From Ryuthela nishihirai (lineage: Eukaryota > Arthropoda > Arachnida > Araneae > Heptathelidae): a stretch of DNA of 64,000 nt. The notes under the pieces are model-generated. The model was not told the origin of the DNA, made no database searches, and was given only the letters and a program-made list of their open reading frames with translations. The position numbers and the translations under genes are program-made. Position 1 is the stretch's first letter. Each line of letters opens with the position of its first letter. This document shows positions 32,359 through 43,867 of the stretch, one piece after another. Where the stretch lies: the NCBI GenBank assembly GCA_038380435.1, contig JAWZYU010000020.1, forward strand, positions 47,710,307-47,774,306, given 5' to 3'.

Positions 32359-33934
32359 ACAGACAAATTATGATACATAAAATAACATTTACGTGTTACC
32401 TCTAAATCAGTTACTCAGTTACTAGATAACCACATCTTGAACAAAACCGTTGAAGCAATTTTTCCATCCAAAACGAATTGGATTTCTCCCATCTAGTTTC
32501 ATCTTCATTACTAAGTTTCCCTAATTTATATTCAGTTAACCAAGAATTACAATAGATTCCATACTCATTTCGAGCGTATATGTTTGTTTTGCTGAAAAAT
32601 CAGATTCCGGCAAATCATATTTCACCGATATTATTTTTTAGTATACCAAAGCAGTGTTATTTGACCTATTACCATACTGTTTGAATTTTCGATTAATTTG
32701 ATTTTTGGCTAATGTGAGCAAATGAATGAAAAGTGCTTTGGAGATTACTCTAAGAACCAATGGCAATGGTAAAATTGCATATTCAGTATGAAGATACCCA
32801 AAGAATGCATGAAGATATCATTTGTTCCTTTCAATTAATATGTAATTCTTTTAACTTTAGACATATCGTTGAGATACATCCGTGATAGAGTTCATGCTTA
32901 TGTTGCTCATTGTTGTGATTAAACGAACGATATTTAATTAGAATAATTATTTTTTATAATTCTGGTGGTAGTTAATTGTCTAATTCATGTTCATATCTAC
33001 TTAATTTTGATTTTGCTTCTCATCACATTTATTGTGTTTGTCACGTGTGTGGGGGGTTGTAACGGCTGTTCCACTTATAATTTTAACCCTTTGACAAGTC
33101 GCAACGAATTATGTACCAAATGTACTCTTGAATCTTTTCCCATGCTTTAGTTTCCTCTAAACCTTTCCTTTTTTTAAAAAACGGAAAGTGAAAATAAATG
33201 TGCCATTATATCTTTCAAACGCGAGGGCAGAGAGCAACGTGTTATATCTCAAATTAAAATTTATGAAGTGGGAGAGTCACAATAATATAAAGAGTTATTT
33301 CCCATGCTCTCTTCCACAAAAATGGATCAAAAAATGTAAAAGATTGGCCTTCTCTGTCTTTCGAAAGCCAAGGTTAAACGTAAACGGTTATATGTAAAGG
33401 AAAACTTGTGATGTAGAGTGTGATAGGCTATAAACATTTTATCCGTATGTTTTCTTCTACTGGAAAGAACAGCGAAAAATGGAAAGATTCTTTTATGATA
33501 TCTTCTGAATGCGAGTACTGAGAGAAATGAGCAATTTGTCAAATGAATGTTTGAGATAACGTGAAGACTATGAAAGGTTATAATACATTTACCTCCCGTT
33601 CTTTCTTTCTCCCCTCCCTAAAAAGTGGGGAATTGCATAGTTTGCTACATCCATAGGCGGCTCGTCATTAGTGGCCAGAGAGGTCAGGCCAATGTCACTT
33701 CAATACAATAAATCTGGACATATAACAGAAACAGACACAAGTGACCTACTTTCAAATATATTGCAGATTTTATTATTAATCATTTCTAAAAATTCAACTG
33801 GTAGTTATTTATTTTTAAAAATTTAGTAATTAATTTTATAACGTTCTCTAATATTTTAATAAAATCCTAATGAATGAATTATTCTATTACAAATGGTTTT
33901 AATATAAATGACTTTTACTTAACTATTAAACTAA
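32359..33934. other. No gene seen
   Basis: AT-rich. Open frames of 60-70 codons on both strands have no recognisable motifs. Confidence 0.4.
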
Positions 33935-34529
33935 TTAATGCAATCATACACTAGAGCATCACTGGCGTGTCTGCTGAGAAGCAAACCTACACCTTTGAGA
34001 TGCTTTCCATCCTCCCTGCCTGAAAGGCGAAATTTAAAGTTATTTTTAAATATTACCTTTACCTGTCCATCTGGTCTCTTGCAAACCTAGCAAATCTAGG
34101 TTATAAGGCTGGAATTCCTGCGTGAGGATATCAAGAGAATAATCTCTATATAACGTCCTCACGCTCCACGTACTTACAGAGAGAAAATGATTAGTAGGAT
34201 TTTTGAAGAAACTAGGTTTATTGAGAGAGGTAGGGCCAACAGGCGGCTCGTATATCAAACAGTCCACTGATCGCAGGCATGGGGCAAAGACCTGTCCCTC
34301 CTCCGCTAAAGGCTAAAGTCAGTGATGCTAGTAGGAACTTCAGGTACCACCTTTTCAAGTGGACCTTTTCAAGAGCCACATGGCTTGCCTGAGATACATT
34401 ACTCCAGTTTAGAATTGATGATGCCCAACCAGCTAAGTGAGGGTCTAGTACCTGCGATGGCCTCTGATCAAGATTATCCACCAGCTGATATAAGATATCC
34501 CGTGTCTCTGTTCACTTAAAGCTGACAAC
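33935..34529 (-). pseudogene. RTE-like LINE, 5' UTR and endonuclease start
   Basis: In reverse complement: 34529-34240 matches the 5' region of the LINE at 57480 (TATCAGCTGGTGGATAA, TGCCCCATGCCTGCGAT). 34170-34050 encodes TWSVRTLYRDYSLDILTQEF and LDLLGLQETRWTG, with the N and QET positions of the endonuclease. After a frameshift, GREDGKHLKGVGLLLSRHA-like sequence continues to about 33948. Broken off near 33935. Confidence 0.88.
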
Positions 34530-34656
34530 CCTCCTCCTCCTCCTCCTCCTCCCCTCCTCCTCCTCCTCCTCCTCCTCCTCCTCCTCCTCCTCCTCCTCCT
34601 CCTCCTCCTCCTCCTCCTCCTCCTCCTCCTCCTCCTCCTCCTCCTCCTCCTCCTCC
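34530..34656 (-). repeat. (GGA)n microsatellite at LINE junction
   Basis: About 127 bp of CTC/GGA triplets with one interruption at 34551. It occupies the position of the trinucleotide tail after the LINE 3' end (GGCTGCTGGAGGAGG on minus), where sister copies have GAT triplets. Confidence 0.95.
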
Positions 34657-35545
34657 AGCAGCCATGGGCTACGGAGGTCCAATCAGACAGTGCAATTTAG
34701 TTCTCCAAGCAAGTCTGTCCTGAGCTACATCTACTGCATCTGGCCACTGCACACCAATTCTAAAAAGATCCTGTTTGACATTATCTGCCCACCGCATCCT
34801 AGGTCTCCCCTTCTTTCTGAGGCCTTTAGGCACACTGTTCATAACCCTATTCGCCAATCAATAATTATCCATACGGACAACATGGCCAAACCAACGGAGT
34901 CTCTCTCTGCACAATATACTGCTTAAAGGAGGTTTCAAATTCCTTTTCCTAACTTCATCATTAGTTACAAAGTTAAACCACCTAATACCCAAGATACTAC
35001 GTAAGCATCTAGAATCAAAAGCATCTAGTTTCCTGTTATCTTGTTTACACAGCGTCCAAGTTTCACTATCATAACTAACCCTAGAAAGAACCAAACTATT
35101 ATACAGTCTAATTTTAGTCTTTAGGTGTATACGCCTATTTCTCCACACTCTCTATAGATTCTTAAAAGTCCCAGCAGCAATCCCTATTCGTCTGTTAATC
35201 TCATGCCGCACATCACCATTATCTGTTACATAGCTCCCAAGATAATTAAACTGTGACACCTGCTCAAGACTGCAAACATTCAGATGAACTGAATCACAAC
35301 CTGCCTGACCAATTTTCATCACTTTAGTTTTCTCTATGTTTATAACCAAACCTCTACTACCAGTTTCATCAACAGCTCGAATGAAAGAGTTCATATCATC
35401 AACATCATTTGCCAAAAGGGTTAAATCATCAGCATAATCTAAATTAGAAATTTTCGTATCTCCAGCCCATTTAAGGCCAAAATCTTTCCCTTGAAGTGAA
35501 ATTCGCATAACATTATCAATAACCAAACTAAAGAGAAAAGGAGAT
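34657..35545 (-). pseudogene. RTE-like LINE, RT palm to 3' end
   Basis: 35526-35152 encodes KISNLDYADDLTLLANDVDD, the RT active-site box (YADD) intact, and FNYLGSYVTDNGDVRHEINR. 35148-34858 encodes RNRRIHLKTKIRLYNSLVLS and CLRSILGIRWFNFV..DEVRKR. 34857-34669 encodes KGRPRMRWADNVKQDL, the usual C-terminus. A frame interruption lies at 35149. 5'-truncated near 35545. The RTE-like assignment is from these C-terminal blocks and the short trinucleotide tail. Confidence 0.9.
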
Positions 35546-36775
35546 TCACATTATTATAATAATGCATTCAAATTATTACTTGGACTTTGCTACTGAATCT
35601 TGAAATTTGGTTTTGGATAAAAAATTTCGGTTTGATAGCAAAATTTTTACTTGGACTTTGCTACTGAATCTCGAAATTTGGTTTTGGATAAAAATTCGGT
35701 TTTGGATTAAAATTTCGGCTTTGGATAAAAATTTCGGTTTGATAGCAAAATTACTATTTGGACTTTGCTACTGAATCCTGAACTTTGGTTTTGGATAAAA
35801 ATTATTACTTGGACTTTGCTACTGAATCTTGAACATTGGTTTTGGATAAACATTTCGGTTTGATAGCAAAATTATTACTTGGATTTTGCTACTGAATCTT
35901 GAACTTTGGTTTTGGATAAAAATTTCGGTTTGATAGCAAAAATTATTATTACTTCGACTTTGCTATAAACCAAATTTTTTTATCCAAAACCAAAGTTCAA
36001 GATTCAGTTTTGGTTCTGTTGAGTATTTAAGGTCTCAAGCGATTCCAAGTCACTTTGACTTTCCCCTCCGGTATAGAGATAATTGTAAATCTGGAACGGG
36101 AATTATTACGTGGACTTTAGTTAGATAAAAGTTTTAATTTTCTTATAGCAAAATTATTACTTGAACTTTGATTAGATGAAAATTTTAATATTCTTCTATG
36201 ATAAGAAATTTATTCAGTTTTGGTTTTAAATTTCGGTTGAGTATTTAAGAAAGATCTCAAGCGATTAGAAGTCATTTTGAGTAGCCCCTTCGGTATAGAG
36301 TCCCAATCTAAGGTAAGTACGATTGCAATAGATTTAATTGTAAAACTTGAACGGGAATCATTACGTGGACTTGAGTTAGATAAAAGTTTTAATATTCTTA
36401 TAGCAAAATTATTACTTGAACTATGATTAGATTAAAATTTTAATATTCTTCTATGTTAAATTATCATACACTTCACCAAGTTTCGGTTTGATAACAGAAT
36501 TATTACTTTGGACTTTTATTAGATAAAAGTTTTAATATTATTGTTTAATAGAAAAATTATTACTTGAACGTTGCTTAGATAAAAGTTTTAACATTCTTGT
36601 AGCAAAATAATTACTTTCGACTTTGATTAAAAGTTTTAATATTTTCTATGTTAAGAAATTTATTCACTTTTGGATAAAACTTTTAATATTCTTCTTTGAT
36701 AACAGAATTGATACTTTCGACTTTGCTTAGATAAAAGTTTTGATTCTGCTGTATCCAGTGAAGTGTATGATAACT
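35546..36775 (+). repeat. Tandem array, ~60-80 bp degenerate units
   Basis: Repeats of ATTATTACTTGGACTTTGCT, ACTGAATCTTGAA, TTTGGTTTTGGATAAA and TTTCGGTTTGATAGCAAA. Units are near-regular to about 35970 and then become more diverged, some with inverted segments (35970-36010 in opposite orientation). No coding potential. Confidence 0.85.
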
Positions 36776-37784
36776 TAACAAAACACATCCATTTTTATCT
36801 CATACACACACCTCATTTCAACCTAATTCATTTAAACTAATTCACAAATTAGTTTAAAACTCATCTCCCCCAAAAAAACTTAAATTAGTTTTTCACATGC
36901 TAAAAAGCACCCCCGTTTTTTCTAATTTTCACACATATTTTCACAAAAAACCACAAAAATATACTTTTTACCTCACCCCCATAACTTTTCCCATGGATTT
37001 TCATAGAATTCTCGAGCCCCTTTTACTGTGCCAGAACTCTCGTTTATGATACTACTCCTTTTATCCTATAGTAATTTATATAAATATAACTTAATAATTG
37101 AATTTTTTTGCAAAACATGTAAAATAAAAATTCAGCACAATAAAATTACAAGACTTCAAAACCAAGGTTATTGCAAAATGTCTACTTTTCGAAATAATTA
37201 CGGAAAACTTACCGCCGAATATCAAGTACCACTTATATTTAATGTAAATATATATCTTCCCAAAGGAGTACTAAATAGCTATTCATTTAGTAGACTGAAA
37301 ACCGAATTAAATAATACTTGGGAAATTCAAATTAGCTGAATATTATGTAGTGTGTTTAGATATGTACCAATTTCGTGGCTGAATGACCTATGTTTAATTT
37401 AATTTATTCATTTTCCTGCAGATAAGCTATTTAATGGTAAATGGTAAATTCAAATGGTAAATGTACTGTATTCTTTACTTTTATGAATAAAAATCTATAT
37501 TCTCCTTAAAAATAGAAATAAATTGTTATTGCAGTAATAGTGAAGGAACTTCAATACAACTAATTTCCTGATTTAAAACCACTCTGAAAATATTCCTATT
37601 GATTATTTTAACGGAAATAAATTCTTGCTTTTTAGTATATCCTATTATTATGACGGGAGAAGTGATAGTTGTATAAGGTATCACTTAAAGCTGTACTAGA
37701 CAGTTGAATGAACAACGTTGAATTCACTAAAGTCAAATGAATTATTCTTGATTTCCATTCCAAAATGTTGGTCTTGAAAAGTCT
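36776..37784. other. No gene seen
   Basis: AT-rich. The 103-codon frame 37028-37339 has Lys/Ile/Asn-rich composition without a recognised motif. Confidence 0.4.
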
Positions 37785-37895
37785 AAAGTGTCTAGTGGTT
37801 ATGATGCCAGTTCAATAATTTATTTATATTCAGTAATAAATTATCACAGAAAATGGCCTGTTGACAAGAGACACTTAAGAAAAATGCTGAAAAAA

Positions 37896-37965
37896 TTTGG
37901 TTTCGTCCTGAGTGGGATTCGAACACACTTCTCCCAGAAGTATGCCAAGTGTCATAACCAGAACA
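37896..37965 (-). repeat. tRNA-like SINE remnant (family E)
   Basis: The reverse complement contains TGTTCTGGTTATGACACTTG, CTTCTGGGAGAAG and TGTTCGAATCCCACTCAGGA, with tRNA-like spacing of A- and B-box regions. Short of a tRNA gene because arms pair poorly. Confidence 0.5.
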
Positions 37966-38013
37966 AACAGGATATTTCCTGTGATGCTCTATTAGTGAGT
38001 TATTTATATAACC

Positions 38014-38240
38014 CTATGAGCGTGAGTAAAAAATATTACCTGTATCATATGAAGCAACTAGATTGGCCGATTCCAGACATAGATGGCGCCAGTGGCGAAT
38101 CAAAAATATGCGGGAATGCTTATATGTCACATTGTTAAAGAAAACGGTCAGTTTCTGATGATCTAGTGGTTATGATGCCTGTTATGCTTCTGGAAGACGT
38201 GGGTTAGAATCTTACTAATGACGAAAGTTATTTCAAGCAT
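38014..38240 (+). repeat. tRNA-like SINE (family E) with 5' module
   Basis: GAGCGTGAGTAAAAAATATTA, ATAGATGGCGCCAGTGG and TATGTCAC precede TGATCTAGTGGTTATGATGCC and GACGTGGGTTAGAATC. Order and spacing match 30445-30614. Confidence 0.6.
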
Positions 38241-38254
38241 TTATTTACATCTGC

Positions 38255-38336
38255 ATTCTCTTATGTTTACATCTGCATTCTCTTATGTTTACATCTGCAT
38301 TCTCTTATGTTTACATCTGCATTCTCTTATGTTTTC
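38255..38336 (+). repeat. 22-bp tandem repeat, four units
   Basis: TTTACATCTGCATTCTCTTATG repeats perfectly about four times, directly after the tRNA-like sequence. Confidence 0.95.
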
Positions 38337-38429
38337 TCCCTCTGTTTATTTATAGCAATGGATTCAGCAAAAATGATTGCTACTAGAGAAAATGACCAGC
38401 TATTAAAACATGTTAACATTTTTCAAATA

Positions 38430-38577
38430 CGGAATGTAAATTTTTTTGAAATATAAAATTTTAATGCATAATTTGTTTGCCCTCTATATTAAATGCGCGA
38501 TACGAATGCGCCGTTTGAGGTCGCCACTTAAGCTTTGTCGAAGCTGAACATTTTTTTTCTTATGCGTTCTTTGCTCA
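38430..38577. mobile_element. Partial TIR element of the 7-bp-TSD family
   Basis: In reverse complement from 38577, CAAAGAACGCATAAGAAAAA, AAGTGGCGACCTCAAACGG and TCGTATCGCGCATTT match the left end of the element at 6354-6918. The other end is missing. Confidence 0.75.
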
Positions 38578-39880
38578 GGATAGCATTGTCATTTGTTGTG
38601 TCATAATCTTTAGATAATAATCTTGTTGTGTCATAATCTTTAGATAAGTCTGTGGATCAGTATCCAAATTGAAAAAAAAATACTATGCGATAGTTAAATA
38701 TTGCCCATTTAAAATTGCTTCTTTGGAATTAAGATAGAAATTTTAGGCTGTTTCCATTTTTTTTATGTGACATGAGTTTTGTAATTATATTTTAGTGCGT
38801 CATCATATAAAAAAAAACACTTTAAGATTTTCAGAACTGATTGTTCGAAATATGAGTTACATAAAATCATTGTTCAGATCGTCACTAAAATGAAAAAAAT
38901 AAAAGCAATACAAAACATTACTTAACATTGCGAATAACAATCATTGTGAGAAGAGAAATTAATTTCAATTTATATAATGCGTTGCAAAGCCAAGACGATT
39001 CTAATTTAAAACAAACTACATCAAAGTTCTTTCTTAACATTTTGAAAGAGCGAAAATCGCCAAATATGGATCCAATTTAAATATATTTGCATACCATTGT
39101 TAGTTTTTCACAGTGAGCTCTTCAAAAAAAGTGGAATGAATATTCCCTACAGTACGATAATTGGCTCACTAACAGCAAGAAGGCGTTGCAAACCCACTAT
39201 CATCGCCTATTAAGCCAGCTACATAAGTGAATGCAAGTAAAAAAAAATCATGTTTTATTTAATGCACTGCATGTTTGTAACTTAATTCACGATGACTCCA
39301 TTGGCTTCTGACTTTCACCCCCCCCCCCAACATAAGACGAAATGGTTTTTCATTTATCTAGATTACGCATAGTCTGTTCACTTTGGATGTTCTTTATTAA
39401 TGCTGCTTGATAAGACAAATTGCATTAATAGTTGGGCTCATTTTGTACAATGTACACTTTCTCTAGAAAATGTTTTTTTTATTATCGTTGGCCATTTAAT
39501 TTGAGTAGCTTTAATAAAGCTTTTTATAGACCAGAAAGGCTCGAACAAAAGGCCAGAAAGCACTTTGCACTAATGGATTTTTTTTCAGTTTTTTTTTTGG
39601 TAATTTGTTTAGGCTCCGTTGTTCTTTCTTTCTAATGAATGACCCGATTTATCGTTTGAAGATTAAAGAGGAGAAACAAAATTTACGTTCAAGATCTTTG
39701 CCAAATTATGTGGGCTCCCTTTCAAGATCTGGGATGGTGTTCCGCTTTTAAAAGAGGCTATTTTATTCCATAAAAGCTTCTTTCTGCTATTCTCTTTTTC
39801 CTTGTCAAAGTATTGTAGAAAAATTTTCAGAACATTGTCGTTAATTACACAAAAACAACAATAACATCGAGAATAAAAGA
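38578..39880. other. No gene seen
   Basis: AT-rich. A 15-bp repeat (TGTGTCATAATCTTTAGATAA) occurs twice at 38600-38646. A C run is at about 39320. Confidence 0.4.
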
Positions 39881-39884
39881 ATGA

Positions 39885-40345
39885 TTTTTTTTCGGGATAT
39901 ACTTCGGCAAAAGCAACAATAACAGAGTATTTCGCTGAGGCGCCAAAAACGATAACAGATCTATTCGAAGTGAAGCTAACAACAAAAGTGAACAGTTGGT
40001 GGGGATGTTAAAAAGATAACAGAACCATCTAAATTGGAACTAGCAACAGTAACAGAACCCTCGTTGGAAAGTCAAAAAGGGTAACAAAACCACTTGGAAT
40101 GGAGCTAATAACAGCACCCTTGGGTAGAATGCTAAAATAAACAATCATTTGAAATGGACCTAATAACAGCAACAGTGTATTTGGGTAGAATGCTAAAATG
40201 AAACGGAATTATTTGAAATGAAGCTAATAACAGTGACATAATCCTACGTAAGAACGGTGAAAATGGTAACAACACTATTTGAAATGGAGCTGACAACAAG
40301 GTAAAACAACAAGGTAACTCTTCCTAGGGCTGCTAAAGAAAGTAA
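39885..40345 (+). repeat. Degenerate tandem repeat, ~60-70 bp units
   Basis: Repeated words: TTTGAAATGGAGCTAATAAC, AGCAACAGTG, GGGTAGAATGCTAAAATGAA. Units drift in length and sequence. Confidence 0.65.
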
Positions 40346-41497
40346 CATCAACGGAAGTCTAACTAAGCCCTGATAGAGAAACAAATAAGGGGGAGAGGGG
40401 GGGGGGCAAGTGAGCAAGGGAGTCGAAAAAAGTAAAAGGGAGGGGCAAGAGATTGGATTTCCATTGCGGTATAAGATATTCCCCTCCGCTTTAGAGGTCT
40501 TTAGAAATTTTCTTGAAATATGCACAAGTTTAACAATTTTTTTCTTCATTTCCCTTACCAGAATTCTAAAGGGGCAGCGGAGTTAGGATTCCTCACAGTA
40601 AGCATGGATTCCTGTAGTACTCGTAGCTAAGTTCATTATGATCCTTTCAGAGCGAAAGAAATTCTTGCTAATTTAATACACGTTAAAAGTTAAGTGAAAA
40701 CAATTTTGACAGGGGAAGACCTGAACAAACAACAACTCATAAGTCGTCAGGTGTTTTGTTTTCGGAATAGGGTATGTATTAAATACGGTTTGTATTAAAA
40801 TTCTCATCGGTATCTGTATATTTTGTGCACAAGAACTTTAGTTACATGGTCATAGGTATACACTCAGAGACCACTTTATTAGGCACCGACCTACGTTCTG
40901 GTTGTTATTATTATATAGAGAAGAGCAAAGCTTTTATTTTATAGGAAGTTAGACATTATTTCAGTAATTTATTGAATAATTATATATTAGGAAACTGTGA
41001 CTGAAGTAAATTAAATCTAGATAAATCTAAATATTAAATAATGTGCTTTTAGTAGGTAAAGAGTTACGTAAGCTGAAATATCAGCAATGCATTTGAAACA
41101 GTTGGCCTGGAATATTAAATTAATTAGGCTTAATTGAAATCAATAACCGCCATATAAAACTTTACTAAATCCTGTAATAGAGTGTTCATGTGTCTTGGTT
41201 TTCAGAGACGTACCCTGTGTCCCGAAAGTATTTCGGGACGTCCAAATACTCCAGTTTTCTGTGACGATATAGATTCGGTTCTCGATTTACGTGGTTTTAA
41301 ATAACACGTTTGGAATAACTCGGTCACTGTATTTACGCATTATTTAAATGGACTTTTTTGTGGAATAACGCTGTTTGAACTGAGCACCAAACAATTGGTG
41401 TACGTATGCGACGTAGTTGAGTGCTATCGACTAGGTACGAACTTTGCTTCAAGCATCGCACCTCAGGACTTTGAATTAGCCATGCCGAGAAAAGTGG
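40346..41497. other. No gene seen; G-rich tract
   Basis: A G-rich tract (GGGGGAGAGGGGGGGGGGC) at about 40389-40408 is a candidate for G-quadruplex formation. The remainder is AT-rich. Confidence 0.4.
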
Positions 41498-41612
41498 ATG
41501 GAACATGGATGTTCGTGTTGCCTTTCTTCGGGTCTCACCGACCTTTCCTATTATGTATTAAACTGACAGGCTCCGTCAGACCTCTGTGGCAAGCAGATAC
41601 TTCAAGAGACTT
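41498..41612 (+). repeat. SINE-B 3' part
   Basis: ACATGGATGTTCGTGTTGCC, AAACTGACAGGCTCCGTCAG and CCTCTGTGGCAAGCAGATAC define the family body and tail. The tRNA-like head is not recognisable upstream. Confidence 0.75.
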
Positions 41613-42555
41613 TTTGTTGAAATAAAATTAATAAATATTACTAAATATTTCATATAAATATTCAGATTTTTTAAACAGATGTTCGTCTGACGTTTTAAAG
41701 TATTAACTGGAATGGAGAAGAACTATATTTAAAGACACAAAAACCTTACCAAAAAGAGGCAATATGTTTCTTCATATCATTGATTTCAGTGCGAAAAATT
41801 TCCAGGGGTGCAGATCAAGGTGGAGATCAAAATGTCTTGAACCACACTCCACGAATCGGACTCGTAACCCTCTATTGCCGAGCCTGATATAAGTCACAAT
41901 TCACATTTTAGCCCAGAATAAATACCAACTGATAAACCTTTAAGATATGATGCCAGTGCTGAGATGATGAAGTATAGGCCAGAAATCTGACTGCATTTTC
42001 TCTATTCCTCTCTAAGAATCAACATGATAAGGTAGATTGAAACTGGAAAAGCGAATTTATCGCGTATCTCGCTTTAAACCGTTGGCGCAAAGCTCTAAGC
42101 CTTCTGTGAATAATAAACTACGGTAGCCTGGTTAATGTTGACTCTTGAAGCTACATCGACTTTAGCGCATTCAGACCTTTGCAGCTCCTGTTTCGATGTT
42201 TGTACACGTATCACGTCATCTGCACGCCGAGCGTCGTTTCTCTCCATCGCTTCCTTCATCGCCGGTATGATGGTGATGCTTCTAGTGTTGATCGTACCCT
42301 GCCACTTGCTGCAATGTATACAAGTACTATGTGCCACGTGGGTTGTGTCGTTTCCTATTAGCCCGAAGTGAGTGAGGTCGCTTTCCGCTAACGTTATATG
42401 CAAACGCCGATGAGTTAGTTTTCTCCACTCGCTACGTGACCGATGGGATGAGTACTAAGAGGCAGGTATGTTGTTCAATGTCGCGAAAATTATGATTCAA
42501 ATCGGAATTTTTTGTTGTTCCAGAAAGTTGGCTACACCACAATGATGATTAATTA
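41613..42555. other. No gene supported; GC-richer patch
   Basis: 42095-42403 is open on both strands (102 codons minus, 78 codons plus) in less AT-rich sequence; no motif recognised. Open frames on both strands argue for base composition, not coding. Confidence 0.35.
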
Positions 42556-42560
42556 AATGA

Positions 42561-42735
42561 CGATTCTGCTTCCAAGAAGTTTTGAGAATTTTATGTGATT
42601 ATGATCTGTTCGAAAAAATTTAAAGGAACTAGGAACTAAAAGGAAAGTCTTGTTTTTAGGCAATTGTTCTACGTTTGCCCAGCTCGAAGAGAGGTACGAA
42701 AAGCCCCAAGTGTCCAGTGGTGTAGAAGGTTTTGA
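42561..42735 (+). pseudogene. RNase-H LINE 3' end, second copy
   Basis: 42561-42623 encodes RFCFQEVLRILCDYDLFEKI and TAA, aligned with RFCFQETVKFLHNFDLFERI at the end of the LINE at 5160. The 3' UTR words GTCTTGTTTTTAGGCAATTG and ACGAAAAGCCCCAA match, and it ends in TTTTGACTGACTGA, the TGAC tail. Strongly 5'-truncated. Confidence 0.85.
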
Positions 42736-42961
42736 CTGACTGATAACACCAAAATCTCTGTCATGACCTTAACCGTCGAAGTAGCTTTGGTGTGGCTGAG
42801 GTGCAACTGCAACTAAAATTTCGAAATTCCAATTTACCAACTTGTTTTTTGTTTTCAAATGACGTAAATATAAACCGAAAACGTATTCTATGAATCACAT
42901 TTAATGACTTACGTGTTTTGGGTGTTGAAAATTAAACATTATGTTTGCAAATGACTACTGG

Positions 42962-43182
42962 TCTGTCCCGTGATCAAATGGTTATTACGCATTGCTACTG
43001 ACCATAGGAATCTTAGACTCAAGCCCGGGTAAGGCATGGTTGTTTATCTGCTGAGGTTCCGCCGTCCTCACAGACCTTCTACTATGGCGTATAAACTGAC
43101 AAACTCCAGTTACACCCCTGTGGCAAGCAGCTGCTTGAGGGTTATTTATTATTATATTTTTATGTGTTGATTATAATAAACA
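42962..43182 (+). repeat. SINE-B, full length, plus tail
   Basis: GTCCCGTGATCAAATGGTTA (mutated A box), TCAAGCCCGGGTAAGGCATGG and CAAGCAGCTGCTTGAGGG, then an AT tail. It faces an inverted SINE-B immediately downstream. Confidence 0.85.
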
Positions 43183-43867
43183 TCCCTCAAGCAGCTGCTT
43201 GCGACAGAGGTCTGACAGGAGCTTGCCGTTTAATACGTCATAGTAGAAGCAGCTGCTTGAGGGGTTATTTATTATTATATTTTTATGTGTTGATTATAAT
43301 AAACATCCCTCAAGCAGCTGCTTGCGACAGAGGTCTGACAGGAGCTTGCCGTTTAATACGTCATAGTAGAAGGCCTATGAGGATGGTGGGACTTCAGAAA
43401 GATAACACAAACTCCCATGCTTCGAAAGGCGGGGGTGGCTCAGTCGGTAGCGCGCCAGGCTCGTAATCTGTAGTTCCCAGGTTCGAGTCCCAGCTGGGTC
43501 AGCGTTGAGATTTATCTCCGCAAAATTCCCTGCCCACGGTCAGTAGGGGACACCGATGGGCTTGGAAAGGCCGCCGTCCGTCGGATGGGACGTTAAGCCG
43601 TGGCCCCGTGTGCGGGAGAGCCATACCCTGTGCACGTTAAAGAACACGCTGGATGGCCTTGACGGGAGGCTACCATCTGTCTCCCAACAGCTGTTCCAGT
43701 GGGTCCCCTCTCCCAACCTTCTCTGAGCCTTCGGGGTCCATGTCACCTGGCCATTTAGCCCATGGTGTGCAAAAAAGTGCCGCTCAGAGGTAAAACAACC
43801 CATGCTTCGAACCCAGGTCCCTTTGATCAGTAGCCAAACACGCTAACCACTCGGCCATCGGGATAGC
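43183..43867 (-). repeat. Inverted SINE-B, duplicated end, split by SINE-A
   Basis: CATCCCTCAAGCAGCTGCTT at 43183 and again at 43305 start two copies of the SINE-B 3' end in reverse orientation; a ~121-bp unit including the AT spacer is tandemly duplicated (about 43129-43249 and 43250-43370). The second copy continues to 43413 and resumes at 43812-43867 (CCAGGTCCC to CTCGGCCATCGGGA) after the SINE-A insertion. Confidence 0.85.
43427..43798 (+). repeat. SINE-A, full length, 13-bp TSD
   Basis: AGGCGGGGGTGGCTCAGTCG to GGTAAAACAA, bounded by the perfect duplication CCCATGCTTCGAA (43414-43426, 43799-43811). It lies in the inverted SINE-B. Good reference copy: A box, CAGGCTCGTAATCTG and B box all intact. 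Confidence 0.96.

Noticed and set aside
38255..38336. CRISPR-like array
   Set aside because: The 22-bp units are contiguous without spacers and the genome is animal.
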